Below are positions 33,242-64,000 of a DNA stretch of 64,000 nt, one piece after another. This stretch comes from Hemicordylus capensis. Taxonomy: Eukaryota; Chordata; Lepidosauria; Squamata; Cordylidae. A program made the translations under genes and the position numbers. The stretch's first letter is position 1. Each line of letters begins with the position of its first letter. Below the pieces are notes generated by a model that saw only the letters and a list, made by a program, of their open reading frames with translations, was not told the DNA's origin and did not search any database. The stretch is taken from contig NC_069660.1 in the NCBI RefSeq assembly GCF_027244095.1, forward strand, positions 282,308,863-282,372,862. The letters are read 5' to 3'.

Positions 33242-34577
33242 TAATTACAAGAAGAAAATTTTTAAACAAGATAGTGAATGAAGTTACCAAATGTCAGACA
33301 ACACTGCATCAAAGCAGCAGGATGTTGGGAGAACACAATTTTTAAAATAAATGTTTGTAAACTATTAAGATCTTTTTTAAAAAGCAACTCACTAGGATGT
33401 CAGCCATCCGTATGTACCTATGCTAAATTAGTTGGATAGAACACACTACTGGATTACTACGAGAATACTAAGAGGATTTTAGCAGTTTTTAATTTGTCAA
33501 TTAAGAATTCTTTAAAATAACAGTAAAAAGTGAGCTCTGAGTATCACAAATTCATCAATATTGCTACTGTGAAAACTCCACAGGCACCTATTAAGATGAC
33601 TCTACTAAATCAAGAAAAAAAAAATGAAATTGAGTCCTCAGGCCACTTTCCTACAGCAGCCTATTAGCTCAAGTCTATCCTCCTGCAGACCAGTAATCTC
33701 CACTAACCATTAAGCAACTATGGTTCACACTGTTCACAAGAGTTCTTCCCATTTTTTAATTTTTGAAAAGCTATTCCATCTTGGAGCATTCTGTAATCTC
33801 AGTAATGACTGTAAAGGGTGACATCTGTGCTAAATACCATAAAAAGTAGCAGTTGGAAGAAACACACTCAAACATAAATCTTTGTTAAGAGGGAATGGAA
33901 TAAAATAGCATTGCTCACTTTTCTTAGAAGACCAACTAGGGAGTTACAGGTCCCGAGAGCCTTAAGTTCTGGGAAGAAAACTTCTCTCTAACATAGATTG
34001 TACCCACCTTCATTTACTTGGAAGAACCGATGAGAACACCACTCACAGACAGCATTCTAAAGTTTGGGAAGCCTGTGTGGTTATGAAAAAACGTATCTTG
34101 TTCCTTTTCAGACCAATAGCCATCGACATTACTATTTTGTTATATACTTCCATTATGGGACTGAAACCAAGGTATATGGGTTACCCAGCAGTCACCTATA
34201 CAGGCACTAACCATACCTAGTCTTCCTTAGCTTCAGTAAGCTGGCTGTATCATGTGCCACGAGGTCATGCAAGAAGCAAACTTGTCTTGCCATTTTTAAC
34301 CCTTATTAGGAGCTTTCTGGATATGAGCAAACACAGTGGATTTGAGTTCCACAGGCTAATCCTGCAAGGGGCAAAAGGGGGGGGCCTTTTTATGCCAACT
34401 GTATCTTCCAATAATATCAACATAATTTCCCATACACAGAACATAATTTGTACACTTGATGGATCAGACACGTTTATACACTACTAAAATCCTATGCTGG
34501 TTCTTATTAGGGCTGTCAGTCACTATCAGTTATGAATAAGCAATACACAAGAAACCATATATTTCATTATGTGTACA
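33242..34577. other. Intergenic / 3' flanks of FAM92A and RBM12B
   Basis: AT-rich sequence with no conserved ORF. AATAAA occurs on the plus strand at 33346-33351 and 33899-33904 but cannot be tied to a transcript. Confidence 0.4.
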
Positions 34578-34583
34578 TTTATT
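34578..34583 (-). terminator. Candidate RBM12B polyadenylation signal
   Basis: AATAAA on the minus strand (TTTATT on plus), about 455 bp downstream of the RBM12B stop. It is the first clear hexamer I found in this 3' region; more distal sites are possible. Confidence 0.35.
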
Positions 34584-35037
34584 TTAAAAGAAATGCTGAG
34601 CTGACATTAACAAGTGGTGACTGGACACAACAATGAGCAAGAACTTAAGACACTCATGAGATCATTTGTTAAGAATACATGGGGTGACTTACAACCTATC
34701 TAATAGCTTGGAAGGTGCATATGTATTGCATCAAACAGCACGTTCAGATAAGCTGCAAATATACAGGCAACCATGGAATGAAGAACAGAATACACAATAT
34801 GCAATACAATGCTGTATTTACATTAAGATGCACTTTGCAAGCTAACTGCGAAAGTGATCCAATGCTGTTCACAAAAAAGCTCTAAGAGTTAAGCAAAATA
34901 ACTTGTAAACTTAAATCAGACATAACTATTTACAAAGAGATTAAGATCCCCCCCATTTTCCACTAACAAAAGTGTGAATCATTTTAATGCATTAATACTA
35001 TAAATTGCTTTGCCTTTCCTCGTGTGCATTCTCTCAT

Positions 35038-37494
35038 TTATGCCAAAGTTAGCCTAGCTTTACGCTGACCAATTGGCCTATCATTTAGTTCATTAATAAC
35101 AGCCATGGCCTCTTCATAATTTGCCACAGCAACAACAGCTTGACCGGAAGGCATTCCATATTCATTTTGCTGAATAGAAAGAGATTCTGGTATGATTTTA
35201 TAGCCATGGAAGAAATCCAAAATTTCATTTGGGGCAGCACGAAATGGTATATTCCTTATTTTAATCAGCGTGATGCGATCTGGGCCACCACTGAAATGAG
35301 AGTCAGGCATAAAGCGTCCATGTGGGAAACCTCCAGAAATACCTGCAGCACCAAGTTCTGTAAAGGGGGGAGGGGCTCTAAAACGATCAGGTGAACAAAT
35401 GAAGTCATCGGATGGACGTCTATAATCAGATGGATACTTTATGTTCCCCTGCATGGCTGGTCCTTGTGAATCAAGTGAATACAAATGTTCACTTCTATCA
35501 TATGCACGGAGATTATTCTGCATCTTTTCATTTGAGATTAGTGAAACATTAATACCAAACTCCTGCATTTGCTCCTCAGATATACATCTTAGAAGTACCT
35601 CTGTTCCCAAAAATCGTCGGCGATTTAAGCTTTCAGCTTTCTGGGCTTGATCTTCAGATCTGAATTTCACCAATGCTTCTCCCAGTCCAACTCCTTTGTC
35701 ATCATAAAGCAAATGAATATCACTATTTTCAATATTAAATCCTGCAAAGAACTTCTGTACTTCAACGTTTGTCACATCAAATGGAAAGTTTCTTACATAT
35801 ACACATGTTTTTGAGCTGGGGTATCCGTCTCGATTACTTTTTTCTTTTTTCTGTCTTTCTGGTGATCTTTTAGTTTCAGAAGATTCTATTAACTCCAACA
35901 CTGTTTTTTTAGAAATGGGAAAAATGTGAACTGGCTCACCAAATATAACATTCTTGTGATAGCCCAATGCAGTCTCATATTCTCTCTCAGATTTAAACAC
36001 CACAAATGCATCTTTCTTCCTTTTCTCATTATCATGTGGCTTTAAGAATGTAATCTGATTACTAGTTACATTCAGTTCTCCAAAGAACACTCTCAAATCT
36101 CTCTTCTCAACCGCAGCAGATAGATTTTTAATTAGTATATAATACTCTTTGTTATGAGGCAAATGAGACCGTGTTGAACCAGAGAGAGGTGAATGGGAGT
36201 GCGTTATAATCCTCCTTGGAGGTGACCTTGAAAGAGTTTGTGCCATAACCCTCCTTGGAGACCTAGAATGGGTCTGTGGTATAACCCTCCTTGGTGATCT
36301 TGAGCGGGTCCGTGCCATAATCCTCCTTGGAGGAGACCTTGAATGGGTCCGTGCCATAACCCCCCTTGAAGGAGACCCTGAACGAGTCTGTACCATAATC
36401 CTTCTTGGGGGAGACCTTGAATGGGAATGTGCTATAACCCTCCTTGGGGGAGACTGTGAACGAGAGTGTGCCGTAACCCTCCTTGGGGGAGACCTTGAGT
36501 GTGCCATCACCCTCCTTGGGGGAGACCTTGAGTGTGCCATCACCCTCCTTGGGGGAGACCTTGAATGGGAGTGTGCCATCACCCTCCTCAGGGGAGACCT
36601 TGAATGGGAGTGTTTTCTTGAGGTCAAATAGCCTGACTCTCGTCTTGAAGAATATTCTCTGTTGGAAGAAAAGCTTTCATTTAAATGAGCAAAATGTTCA
36701 GTTCTGAAAGGAGGATCCACCTTGTTGTCAATTCTTCCACCATATGCAATCCATGTATCTTCATTAGAAGGATGCACCTCTAAAAATCTTGAACCCATAA
36801 ACTCCCTATTACGTTGTTGGCCTTTTAGGGCATCACTCGATGTAGCAAATTTTACCACACCATCTCCATTGTTTCGACCATCACTGCGTTTTAACATGAT
36901 CACCTCATCCACTTGTAATCCAGAGAAGAAGCTGAGTACATCACCTTCTGTTGCACTGTAAGGCATACCACGTACAAATAAGTACAAATTGTCCGATTCA
37001 TTCCTAGGTTGATTATCATTTGATTTTGAAATATTGGTATCACACTTTCGAGAGCCATTTGAACGTAACTTGTCTTCCAAGGGATCCATAGAACCATAGT
37101 TAAATTTATTAATTCCCTTTTTAATGGCTGCAACTAGATTTGAAAGGTTCCGAACTCCAGATGCTTCCGAATTACTGGAACCCATTCGCCTAGATCCAGT
37201 TATTGTTTCTCTTCCATCACGATCAAACCTTTTCCTACTAATTTCTATTATATTCTGCATTTCTGTCTTGCTGCTGAGAAAGAGCTGTATACGCGAATCC
37301 TTTATAAATCGTCCTGAGTAGCTCATTGCTTGTCTTGCATCTTCATCTGTTGCAAATATAATAAAAGCATCCCCATTTTCTCCTCCAATGATATGTACAC
37401 CTCCATCAGGGATATTTAATCCTGAGAAGAAACGGCGAATATCTGCAGAACCCGCAACAACAGGAAGCCCCTGTAAACGGATGACTACAGCCAT
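35038..37494 (-). CDS. RBM12B: RBM12B, five-RRM RNA-binding protein with RS-repeat linker
   Basis: Nuclear RNA-binding protein of the RBM12/hnRNP-like family, with molecular targets largely unknown. The whole 818-residue coding region is one exon, as in other vertebrates. I chose ATG at 37494 (MAVVIRLQGLPVVAGSADIR), which matches the human start; upstream frame lacks an ATG. RRM1 is at ~1-80, RRM2 ~172-245 (YLFVRGMPYSATEGDVLSFF), RRM3 ~449-525 (YYILIKNLSAAVEKRDLRVF), RRM4 ~563-640 (CVYVRNFPFDVTNVEVQKFF) and RRM5 ~741-818 (LIKIRNIPFRAAPNEILDFF). Residues ~293-436 are ~11 copies of an HSRSPPRRVMA-type unit. Human RBM12B (~1000 aa) instead has a long FRRPPEE repeat between RRM4 and RRM5, absent here. 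No frame break is seen. Confidence 0.96.
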   Translation of the reverse strand: MAVVIRLQGLPVVAGSADIRRFFSGLNIPDGGVHIIGGENGDAFIIFATDEDARQAMSYSGRFIKDSRIQLFLSSKTEMQNIIEISRKRFDRDGRETITGSRRMGSSNSEASGVRNLSNLVAAIKKGINKFNYGSMDPLEDKLRSNGSRKCDTNISKSNDNQPRNESDNLYLFVRGMPYSATEGDVLSFFSGLQVDEVIMLKRSDGRNNGDGVVKFATSSDALKGQQRNREFMGSRFLEVHPSNEDTWIAYGGRIDNKVDPPFRTEHFAHLNESFSSNREYSSRRESGYLTSRKHSHSRSPLRRVMAHSHSRSPPRRVMAHSRSPPRRVMAHSRSPPRRVTAHSRSQSPPRRVIAHSHSRSPPRRIMVQTRSGSPSRGVMARTHSRSPPRRIMARTRSRSPRRVIPQTHSRSPRRVMAQTLSRSPPRRIITHSHSPLSGSTRSHLPHNKEYYILIKNLSAAVEKRDLRVFFGELNVTSNQITFLKPHDNEKRKKDAFVVFKSEREYETALGYHKNVIFGEPVHIFPISKKTVLELIESSETKRSPERQKKEKSNRDGYPSSKTCVYVRNFPFDVTNVEVQKFFAGFNIENSDIHLLYDDKGVGLGEALVKFRSEDQAQKAESLNRRRFLGTEVLLRCISEEQMQEFGINVSLISNEKMQNNLRAYDRSEHLYSLDSQGPAMQGNIKYPSDYRRPSDDFICSPDRFRAPPPFTELGAAGISGGFPHGRFMPDSHFSGGPDRITLIKIRNIPFRAAPNEILDFFHGYKIIPESLSIQQNEYGMPSGQAVVAVANYEEAMAVINELNDRPIGQRKARLTLA
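36185..36615 (-). repeat. Coding minisatellite in RBM12B (RS-type repeat)
   Basis: Units of 33-39 bp encode HSHSRSPPRRVMA and variants (HSRSQSPPRRVIA, RTHSRSPPRRIMA, QTHSRSPRRVMA). About eleven units stay in frame, so length changes come in whole codons. Confidence 0.9.
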
Positions 37495-37522
37495 TCTGAA
37501 CTCAACCCACAGCAATAATCAC

Positions 37523-38151
37523 CTGTGGACAAAAAGGTATACATGATAGCAAGCCTTTAGTATACTGTAAAAAAATAAGTACTATACCTCAAACTATACT
37601 GTTTGAAACAAACACCTCTGCCTTGATCATGATATAAAATGAAAAAACTCCATACACTTTTATCTAATGTTTAGAACAATTAATTATTCAAAATCTGAAA
37701 TTCTGCAGAACCAGTATTCCTAATCCTAGAAGCACTAACATCAACGTCACTCTTACTAAAACATCACTCTTCTTGTTATCTAAGATAAGATGTATTAAAA
37801 CCTCCACAGTTTATATGCATTATATAGTTCATATGAACTTCTATGTAAGGATTAAGACAGCTCTGGTCCTAAGTTCCTGCCACGTAATATCAAACGCATA
37901 AAACAATTAAGCAATCAAGGAGATCACTTAATAGCACCCCAACACCAAAGTCTATTAAATTTTCAGACATCATAATCTACCAATAAATTAGCTCACTTCA
38001 TAATGAAGCATGTTCCATCATTCTTCAACACTATTATCCTTTCCCCATGATTAGGATACCCAATTGCCTAGCTTCCTTGCCAGCCACAAGAACGTGAGAA
38101 AAGGACACCACCTCAGACAATGCTCAGAAGCATTAAGCTTTAGAAACTTAC
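37523..38151 (-). other. RBM12B intron in the 5' UTR
   Basis: Read on the minus strand it starts GTAAGT (complement at 38146-38151) and ends TTTTTGTCCACAG at 37523, so it separates the untranslated exon 38152-38197 from the coding exon. Confidence 0.75.
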
Positions 38152-38197
38152 CTGTTTTTGCTTGAAAGGCCTGATAAAGTCTGTGAAATCAACTTAA
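38152..38197 (-). other. RBM12B 5' untranslated exon (predicted)
   Basis: The minus strand shows TTTTCTTTTCACAG before the 46-bp block and CAG|GTAAGT after it, a strong acceptor and donor. There is no ATG in it, which fits a leader exon. Confidence 0.7.
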
Positions 38198-38926
38198 CTG
38201 TGAAAAGAAAATGAAACACAATTAATCGCTGAGAGGCAATGTGATTTACATATTGTGCCGTATTACTGTGCCAAAACCATTAACAAAGCAGGAAAGAAAT
38301 TCATTGCCTTAGGCTTTCATCCCCATTCCAGGGATATATATATATTTATTTAAATCAGAAATAACAAGCTTCAACCGAACAGCTTCTTAGCTTGTGCATC
38401 CATTTGAGGAGGATGTAATAACATCCAAATATTAAAATCACCCTCAGCAAGCAATGAAAATGAGTATTCAACTGATCCACACAAAGTTGACAATCAAGAA
38501 AACCGCTCAATGCCTGTAGTCCTTGAAGATGAAAGTGTAACACAGAGAGATGTCTAGTTCTTCTGAAATTCTTTTGTTTCCAAAAAATGGTGGCAAGATT
38601 TTCACCAGCAACTAGATTTTGCACTGCAAAGATGATCACATTGAAAGTTTAAAAAACAAAACAAAACTCCAAAGCAGGGATTCCAAGAAAATTGATAGTC
38701 ATTCCAATTCTCAAAGTGCTTGGTATCCTACCATGAATCTCTCCTCATAAAATCCAGTATATAATATATCTAACTGCCAGAGCATGAATACATCACAAAC
38801 AAAAGGGTATACAATATGCTTATTCTACACCAAACAAAACATACTTGTGGCAATTGCCAAATCAGTCAGTTCACAAGCTCCACAGAAATGCTTATGTGCA
38901 TACGAAGAAGAAACAGAAAACCATGT
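38198..38926. other. RBM12B upstream intron, nothing recognised
   Basis: AT-rich sequence with no repeat boundary, exon or RNA gene seen. Confidence 0.4.
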
Positions 38927-38930
38927 AGCT

Positions 38931-39013
38931 CAATCCTATGCATGTTTACCCAGAAATAAGTTCCACAAAGTCTGATAGAGCTTACTTCCAAGTAAATGTG
39001 CATAGGATTGCAG
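38931..39013. repeat. Short palindromic MITE
   Basis: 'caatcctatgcatgtttacc' on the left mirrors 'aagtaaatgtgcataggattg' on the right. This is a common reptile palindrome whose family name I do not recall. A cousin with different arms lies at 42786-42912. Confidence 0.65.
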
Positions 39014-39900
39014 CTAGTTTCAAAAAGATATATTCTCTAATATTTTGCAGACACACATAACTTAGAACATTCTAACAGGTGACTGCGCTTGTGACTGATG
39101 CACAAACCAAAGTTTGTGAAACTGTTCACTCTGAACACTTGAATTCTGTAAAAATACCTAGAACCAACCTATTTTTTCTCACAACACACACATACACCTG
39201 TAACACCAAATCAAAGATCTCTAATCCCTTGGTTCACCAAGGATACAATATATATATATACCTATTACAACCAATGGCAACATTCCCATTGATCATAATA
39301 GAGATGAACAACATCCTAGTGCTTTACTCAAAAGGCTTAATTCTGCAATTTCCCAACCTACAATTAGATAAACCTTGATATGACAACAAAGTGCTAGAAA
39401 ACCAGCTAGAACTGTTCAAACATTCGAGTCAAATTGTTCAGAAAAACCATAGATAAAACACCCACATCTAGTACAGAGAAATTAGATCATAGCCTTTCCG
39501 ATAATGTGCACTTTTAGTTGCTTCTCGAGTCCAAACTGAACGAAAAGCAAAATTAGCTATCTTCGCAACACTTAGTTATCAGATCAGAATAAAGCATGAA
39601 ATGATTTAGATGTTTCAAGAGGATAAGCTGTGAAAACATCGGATTAACCTCCGGAAAAGCCTTCAGAAATCTAAACAGCTGCCAAATACTCCCCGGATAA
39701 TAAATTGCTTTGCTTAAACACCAAATATTGGAATTCTGTGAAGTTCTCAAAGAGAAAACTTAAGGGGAAAAAAAAGGAAGTACAGAATCCTGTGTTAACA
39801 GCCCCTATCAAAACAAAACCGTGGTGCCTGTTCTACTCATTCCCAACGTGCTCGCGCTGTTTGCCTTCTAGAAATCAAAACCAAATGGAACTCTGGGATA
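39014..39900. other. RBM12B upstream intron/flank, nothing recognised
   Basis: AT-rich sequence leading into the CpG-rich promoter region. No exon or repeat was identified. Confidence 0.4.
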
Positions 39901-41850
39901 TCCTGACATGACTTCAGCAAACGCAACAGTTGTCGCTCACCAGCTGCGAGGGTTCAGTTCCGGGAAAACCTTGCGGTTGGCCAATTCACGGTTGCATCCA
40001 CAGTGCGATAAATGGGAAACATGGGGTTAGAGGAATCACAACCGAAAAAATCCACCCAAAATAACCCCCCTGACAGGGTGGGGGGGGGGGGGGGAGAGAG
40101 TTAAATCTTTTACCATTGCCGCTGTGCGGCGGCAGCGCAGCGAAGACTGCGGCGAGAACTCTGCTGGTCTCCCAAACAGTCGGGTACTGGAGATGGCAAA
40201 AAGAACTTTTTACACAGGCCCGCCTTCCTCCCAAATGTTACAGATAGGGTACGTGCGTGAAATCGGCCTGATCTGCAGCATTTGGAAGGAAGGCGGGCCC
40301 TGTAAGGAACTCTTTCAGTGCGGCCAACACTGGACCTCCTGCCCCGCCGTTTGGGAAGCGGGCAGAGCTCTTGCCACCGTCCCTCTTGCGCCAACACCGC
40401 ACAGCGGCTACGGCAAAAGAAAAACAGATACCCCGGAAACCGCCCCCGAAACGCACCCCCCCCCATTTTAATAAAAGCTCTGCAAACCACGAATATTCGG
40501 GTCGCTGTTTGCGAGGGCTGTCACAATTTCCCAGTCGCGGATTCTCAAATCCGCGATCGGGAAACCCACGAGAAGCGAGAGAGGACTGTACACCATGTAT
40601 ATAGAGTACCTGAAGAGAGCAGAAAGCATGCGCTCCTAAGCAACTTCTCCAGGAGCACCCAGAACTGTTTATTTAAATTTCCACGTGACTTATACCGAAA
40701 CTTAAACGCTCGCAACCACCAAGAGGCAGGTTCTTTTTGCAAAACAGACTCTGAGCGGGACTGGCGTTTCTTTAATCCTGTGCCGTTTTCACGTGCCAGT
40801 TGTGTACAATCCATTATACTTCCTAGAGGGAACAGCTTCAGAGTGATCCAGTGCGCTCCGAGCGATTGCCATGAACCAACCAACCGAGATTACGTGGGAG
40901 AACAAGGAATTCCTAGGCATGGCTCCAGGGGGTCGAACCCATAACCCAAACCTGAGATTACACTTGGCGGAGAAGAGGAGCAGATATGGCGATCAAGCTT
41001 CGCAAGAGACCGCGATCCACTGCCGGCTACCCAAGACGGGTGGTGTAAAAGGAGTCCCTTTCGCACAACCCAGCCCCGCGATTCAGCAGCACCACGTCTT
41101 CGGCCATCAGAGCCGGAAAGGCCTGCGCGCGCGTCCTTCCCGGCTCCCGCCACCCTGGCAGCACCAACTTCCCGTCCGCTCGGCAATGGAGGACTCTGCC
41201 ACACGCACGGGGATGCCGCTGGCCCTCGTCTCTCACGAGGAGACGGAGCCAGGCGAGACATAAGGACGCTCCGAAAAGCGGGACGAGCGCCGCGAGACAC
41301 ACACCTCCCCCTCAACCACCCGCGAAGGACGAGCCGGTCGCCCCACAGTTCTACTGACCAGGCCCGGAGGCGAAGGGAACCTCGAAAGCGCTCGGGCTCT
41401 CCTTTTTCCCTCGCGGAGGGCGTGGGAAGGAAGCAGCAGTGGGCTTGCCCGCAGTGCGGAGGCTTTGCGACGCCTCTTCTCAGGCTTCTTCCCTGATCCG
41501 GCCGCGTCCGTGTCTCCCGTCCGCCAGCAGCACAACACAGCTGCTGTAAAGCAGCCAGCGCACGTGCGCTCCCCTCAAGCAGCGGCGGCGGTGCCGCTCT
41601 CCCACGGCTCCTCACCTGCCCCCCAACACACAGACACACGCGCGCGGGAAAAAGCGCTTCCACACAAGCAACAAAATGGCAGCCTCCGTCCAACACAGCG
41701 AACGGCGCGGGGGGGGGGAATAGGCGCTCCGCGCACGCGCGCAACCCAGGCCAGACGCAACGGCTTTCGACAACGCGAAACGCGCATGCGTACATGCTAC
41801 CGGAAACTCAGGACTTCACCAATCCGCAGGTGCGGCGCCTTCCGGTGGCT
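39900..41850 (-). promoter_or_regulatory. RBM12B CpG-rich promoter region
   Basis: A long CpG-dense block lies upstream of the RBM12B leader exon. Candidate first-exon donors on the minus strand are CAGCTG|GTGAGC (exon side from 39941) and GGCAG|GTGAGG (exon side from 41616); a weaker one is near 40607. It contains an inverted repeat at 40105-40410. Long open frames here are GC-rich artefacts. I cannot choose the start site. Confidence 0.65.
40105..40410. repeat. GC-rich inverted repeat in the RBM12B promoter region
   Basis: 'caggcccgccttcctcccaa' (around 40216) pairs with 'ttggaaggaaggcgggccct' (around 40283). Outer blocks around 'gccgctgtgcggcgg' and 'ccgcacagcggctacgg' also pair. Arms of roughly 115-140 bp flank a spacer near 40250-40272. 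Probably a foldback MITE. Confidence 0.6.
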
Positions 41851-41889
41851 ACACTAGTACGCAGGGGCTACGCATATCATGCGATAAAG

Positions 41890-42010
41890 TTTTGTCTTGC
41901 GCAGGGATGTGTGGGGTCTCTAGCAGCTGTGGGACTCCGACTCCAGTTATGATGGTAGGAGTTGGAGTCTTACAACAGTTGGAGATCTTTAGGTTAGCCA
42001 CCCCTGGCTT
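41890..42010. repeat. Partial hAT-like palindromic MITE
   Basis: 'ggactccgactccagttatg' and 'taggagttggagtcttaca' fold back, ending 'ttagccacccctgg'. It is related in style to the elements at 18.3 and 63.3 kb; the left end is unclear. Confidence 0.4.
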
Positions 42011-42179
42011 AGAACCTTGTGATAGTGGAGGGACCAACAGGATTTGTTGCTTTTGTTATTCATGTGACTGTGGCACATCGGCTGCCGTTCAGTGTGAGTT
42101 TCTCCCCCACCCCACTCTCCGCTTTTTGGAGGCCTACGCGTTTCACGGCTTTTTAGGGTTGGTTTGAGTGCAGTTCGCA

Positions 42180-42780
42180 CAGTTTTCCGGCGCTAGTTGT
42201 GGGTATTCTCAGTGGGCTGCTAAACTTATTGAAACAATTCGTGTTTTATTGGACATTAATATATATCGGGAGTCTCAAGGTGCCAACTCGAATAACAAAA
42301 TGGGGCACCACCCAAACTGCAAAATTGTTTCCGTGTTCGAGACAGACTTGGGATAGATGTAAAAGCAGCTGTTTGACTTCTGCAATTGACTTGACTTTAT
42401 GTAGAGAAAGCTAACTTGATCCAAATATACGCCCGTGTTGTAAATATAATTTACATCCCATGAGAGATTTTGCATAATGAATGATACACATCATGCGTGT
42501 GTGTGATAGTCACACACACACGTATGTATGACACTTAAAAACAAAAAATATGTTCTCAGCTCCGTATACGTAGGGAAAGAAAACGACGTTGGTCCGAAGG
42601 ATGTGCGTATGTAATTACCTCTTTAAGTAAATTGCTTTCATATGTTTATGATTTGATGTTTAAAAAAAAAAGCCATCCCTCAATTTTAACCCGATCTCAT
42701 GATTGGCTTGGAGGAGTGGTCTATCAACACATTTAACTTGACTAGAAAGATCACTGTGTTGGCTTGCAGATAACTTACCA
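42180..42780. other. Intergenic DNA between RBM12B and TMEM67
   Basis: AT-rich with a small TG/CA palindrome at 42497-42530. No gene identified. Confidence 0.4.
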
Positions 42781-42785
42781 ATCTT

Positions 42786-42912
42786 GTATCTGAGAATGCA
42801 TCCCTTTGAACTTGGTGGAACTTGCTTCTAAGTAAAGTGGTTTACAATTGTGTCTAAACCAGTTTACTTAGAAGCAAGTCCACCAAGTTTAAAGGGATGC
42901 ATTCTCAAATAC
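42786..42912. repeat. Near-perfect 50-bp hairpin MITE
   Basis: Arms 42786-42836 and 42863-42912 carry 'gagaatgcatcccttt' and 'cttgcttctaagtaaa' with their complements, around a 26-bp loop. Few mismatches. Confidence 0.75.
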
Positions 42913-42943
42913 AGCGATTAGACTATAACTTCTACTACTACGA

Positions 42944-43450
42944 ATATTTCTATACCACTCTTCAGCCAGAGTTCTCAAAGCTGTTTACGTAGAAAAATAA
43001 ATGATACATAAATAAGATGGATCCCTGTCCCCCAAACCACCTAAGGATGCACTGGGAAAAGTAACCTGCCTAAAGAGCAGGAAGCTATTAGTTCGAATCC
43101 CCACTAGTCTGTATCCCAGAATATGGGAAACTCCTATATCGGGCAGCAGCGGTATAGGAAGGTACTGAAAGACATCATCTCAGACTGCGCGGGTCGCGGC
43201 AGAAGGCAATAGTAAACCTCTCCCGTGTTCTACCAAGAAAACCACATGGCTCTGTGGTTTTTCCTTTCCCTATCGCCAAAGGACTCGCATTCTAAAAAGA
43301 AACATCAGGCAGATACCAGCAACAGCCACTGGAGGGTTGCTGTGTTGGGTTGGATCGGGCTATTTGCTTTCCCCCAGCTAAATATAAGCGATAAAGAGAA
43401 TCACCACTTTAAACGGTGTCTCTTTGCTCAGTTAGCAGAGGTTTGCCTAA
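42944..43450 (-). repeat. LINE-tail repeat split by a SINE
   Basis: Left part 42944-43040 ('atttctataccactcttc', 'ataagatggatccctgtccc') and right part about 43259-43450 ('aaaggactcgcattctaaaa', 'gccactggagg') are the two halves of the family seen whole at 54420-54674. A Sauria-type SINE lies between them. Confidence 0.7.
43041..43258 (+). mobile_element. Sauria-type SINE nested in a LINE-tail repeat
   Basis: Box B 'agttcgaatcccc', body 'ctcctatatcgggcagcagc', 'gaaagacatcatctcag' and tail 'accacatggctctgtggt'. The last part of the tail is missing. Confidence 0.7.
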
Positions 43451-43559
43451 TGAGTACGGAATGAGCTATATTCTCTTTTTTAGATTGATCGGACAAACAT
43501 CTTGGCCAAAACAAAACGCTCTTCTATGTTTCTTGATCCCTCCGATGTCCTGTACAGGA

Positions 43560-43658
43560 GTGTCAGAGACCGCCTTTCTTACAAAAAGTTGGGCGTGGCT
43601 ATTGGCTGTTCTGGCCTAGGATGGAGGTGGGCGGGGTTAAGGTGAGGCCTGAGTAACC
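43560..43658 (+). promoter_or_regulatory. TMEM67 promoter-proximal region
   Basis: The region just upstream of the start codon has 'ggctattggctg' (inverted CCAAT) near 43592 and GGGCGGGG near 43629. GTAACC directly before the ATG resembles one half of an RFX X-box, but the second half is poor. Confidence 0.45.

Positions 43659-64000
<20,342 letters not shown>

Noticed and set aside
40925-40990. tRNA-like box B (GGGTTCGACCCC on the minus strand)
   Set aside because: I could not fold an acceptor stem or anticodon arm or find a good box A, so no tRNA gene is claimed.
40890-41795. 301-codon minus-strand open frame and its plus-strand shadows
   Set aside because: It lies in CpG-rich promoter DNA with Arg/Gly/Pro-rich translation and no recognisable domain; composition explains it.

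Overview
This is a vertebrate genomic window, most likely from a squamate reptile. Three spliced or intron-bearing host genes are recognisable by direct translation. Their order matches a conserved vertebrate neighbourhood (human chr8q22, from memory): FAM92A/CIBAR1 (+), RBM12B (-), TMEM67 (+). The repeat content fits a lizard or snake: tRNA-derived SINEs with a Bov-B-like tail (Sauria type), MIR/CORE-type SINEs, L2, CR1 and R4-clade LINEs, many hAT-type MITEs with 8-bp target duplications, Helitron-like elements with minisatellites, and an intact Tc1-like element. I cannot name the species.

Layout. 0-6.4 kb is intergenic DNA rich in foldback elements and a GC-rich tandem array of about 160-180 bp units. 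A CpG-rich promoter at 6.5-7.3 kb starts FAM92A, whose eight coding exons run from 6870 to 31421 and join in frame to a 291-residue BAR-domain protein. Its introns hold several hAT MITEs, an L1-like insertion, the Tc1 element, an L2 fragment and a CR1 copy in antisense. RBM12B (35038-37494, minus) has its whole coding region in one exon, one clear 5' untranslated exon (38152-38197) and a CpG-rich promoter region at about 39.9-41.85 kb. TMEM67 starts at 43659. Twelve coding exons (376 codons, the extracellular Cys-rich part) lie in the window and the gene runs off the right end. Its introns carry Helitron-like elements, two large adjacent hairpins, a nearly complete L2 ORF2, an R4-clade LINE and several SINEs.

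How the genes relate. FAM92A and TMEM67 are both known cilium genes (basal body/transition zone), and a palindromic RFX X-box-like site sits just upstream of the FAM92A start codon. RBM12B encodes a nuclear five-RRM protein. This copy lacks the long FR-rich repeat of mammals and carries an Arg-Ser repeat expansion between RRM2 and RRM3.

Main oddities: the RBM12B repeat; a 108-nt stop-free in-frame intron in TMEM67; a repeat ending about 30 nt from the TMEM67 exon 7 acceptor; a GC-AG intron in FAM92A; two adjacent long hairpins at 46.3-47.1 kb; head-to-tail Helitron-like copies; and two places where a transposable-element end joins a second copy of nearby DNA. I saw no novel multigene system, CRISPR array, tRNA or rRNA gene. 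Exon boundaries were worked out by eye from splice signals, reading phase and remembered vertebrate protein sequences.
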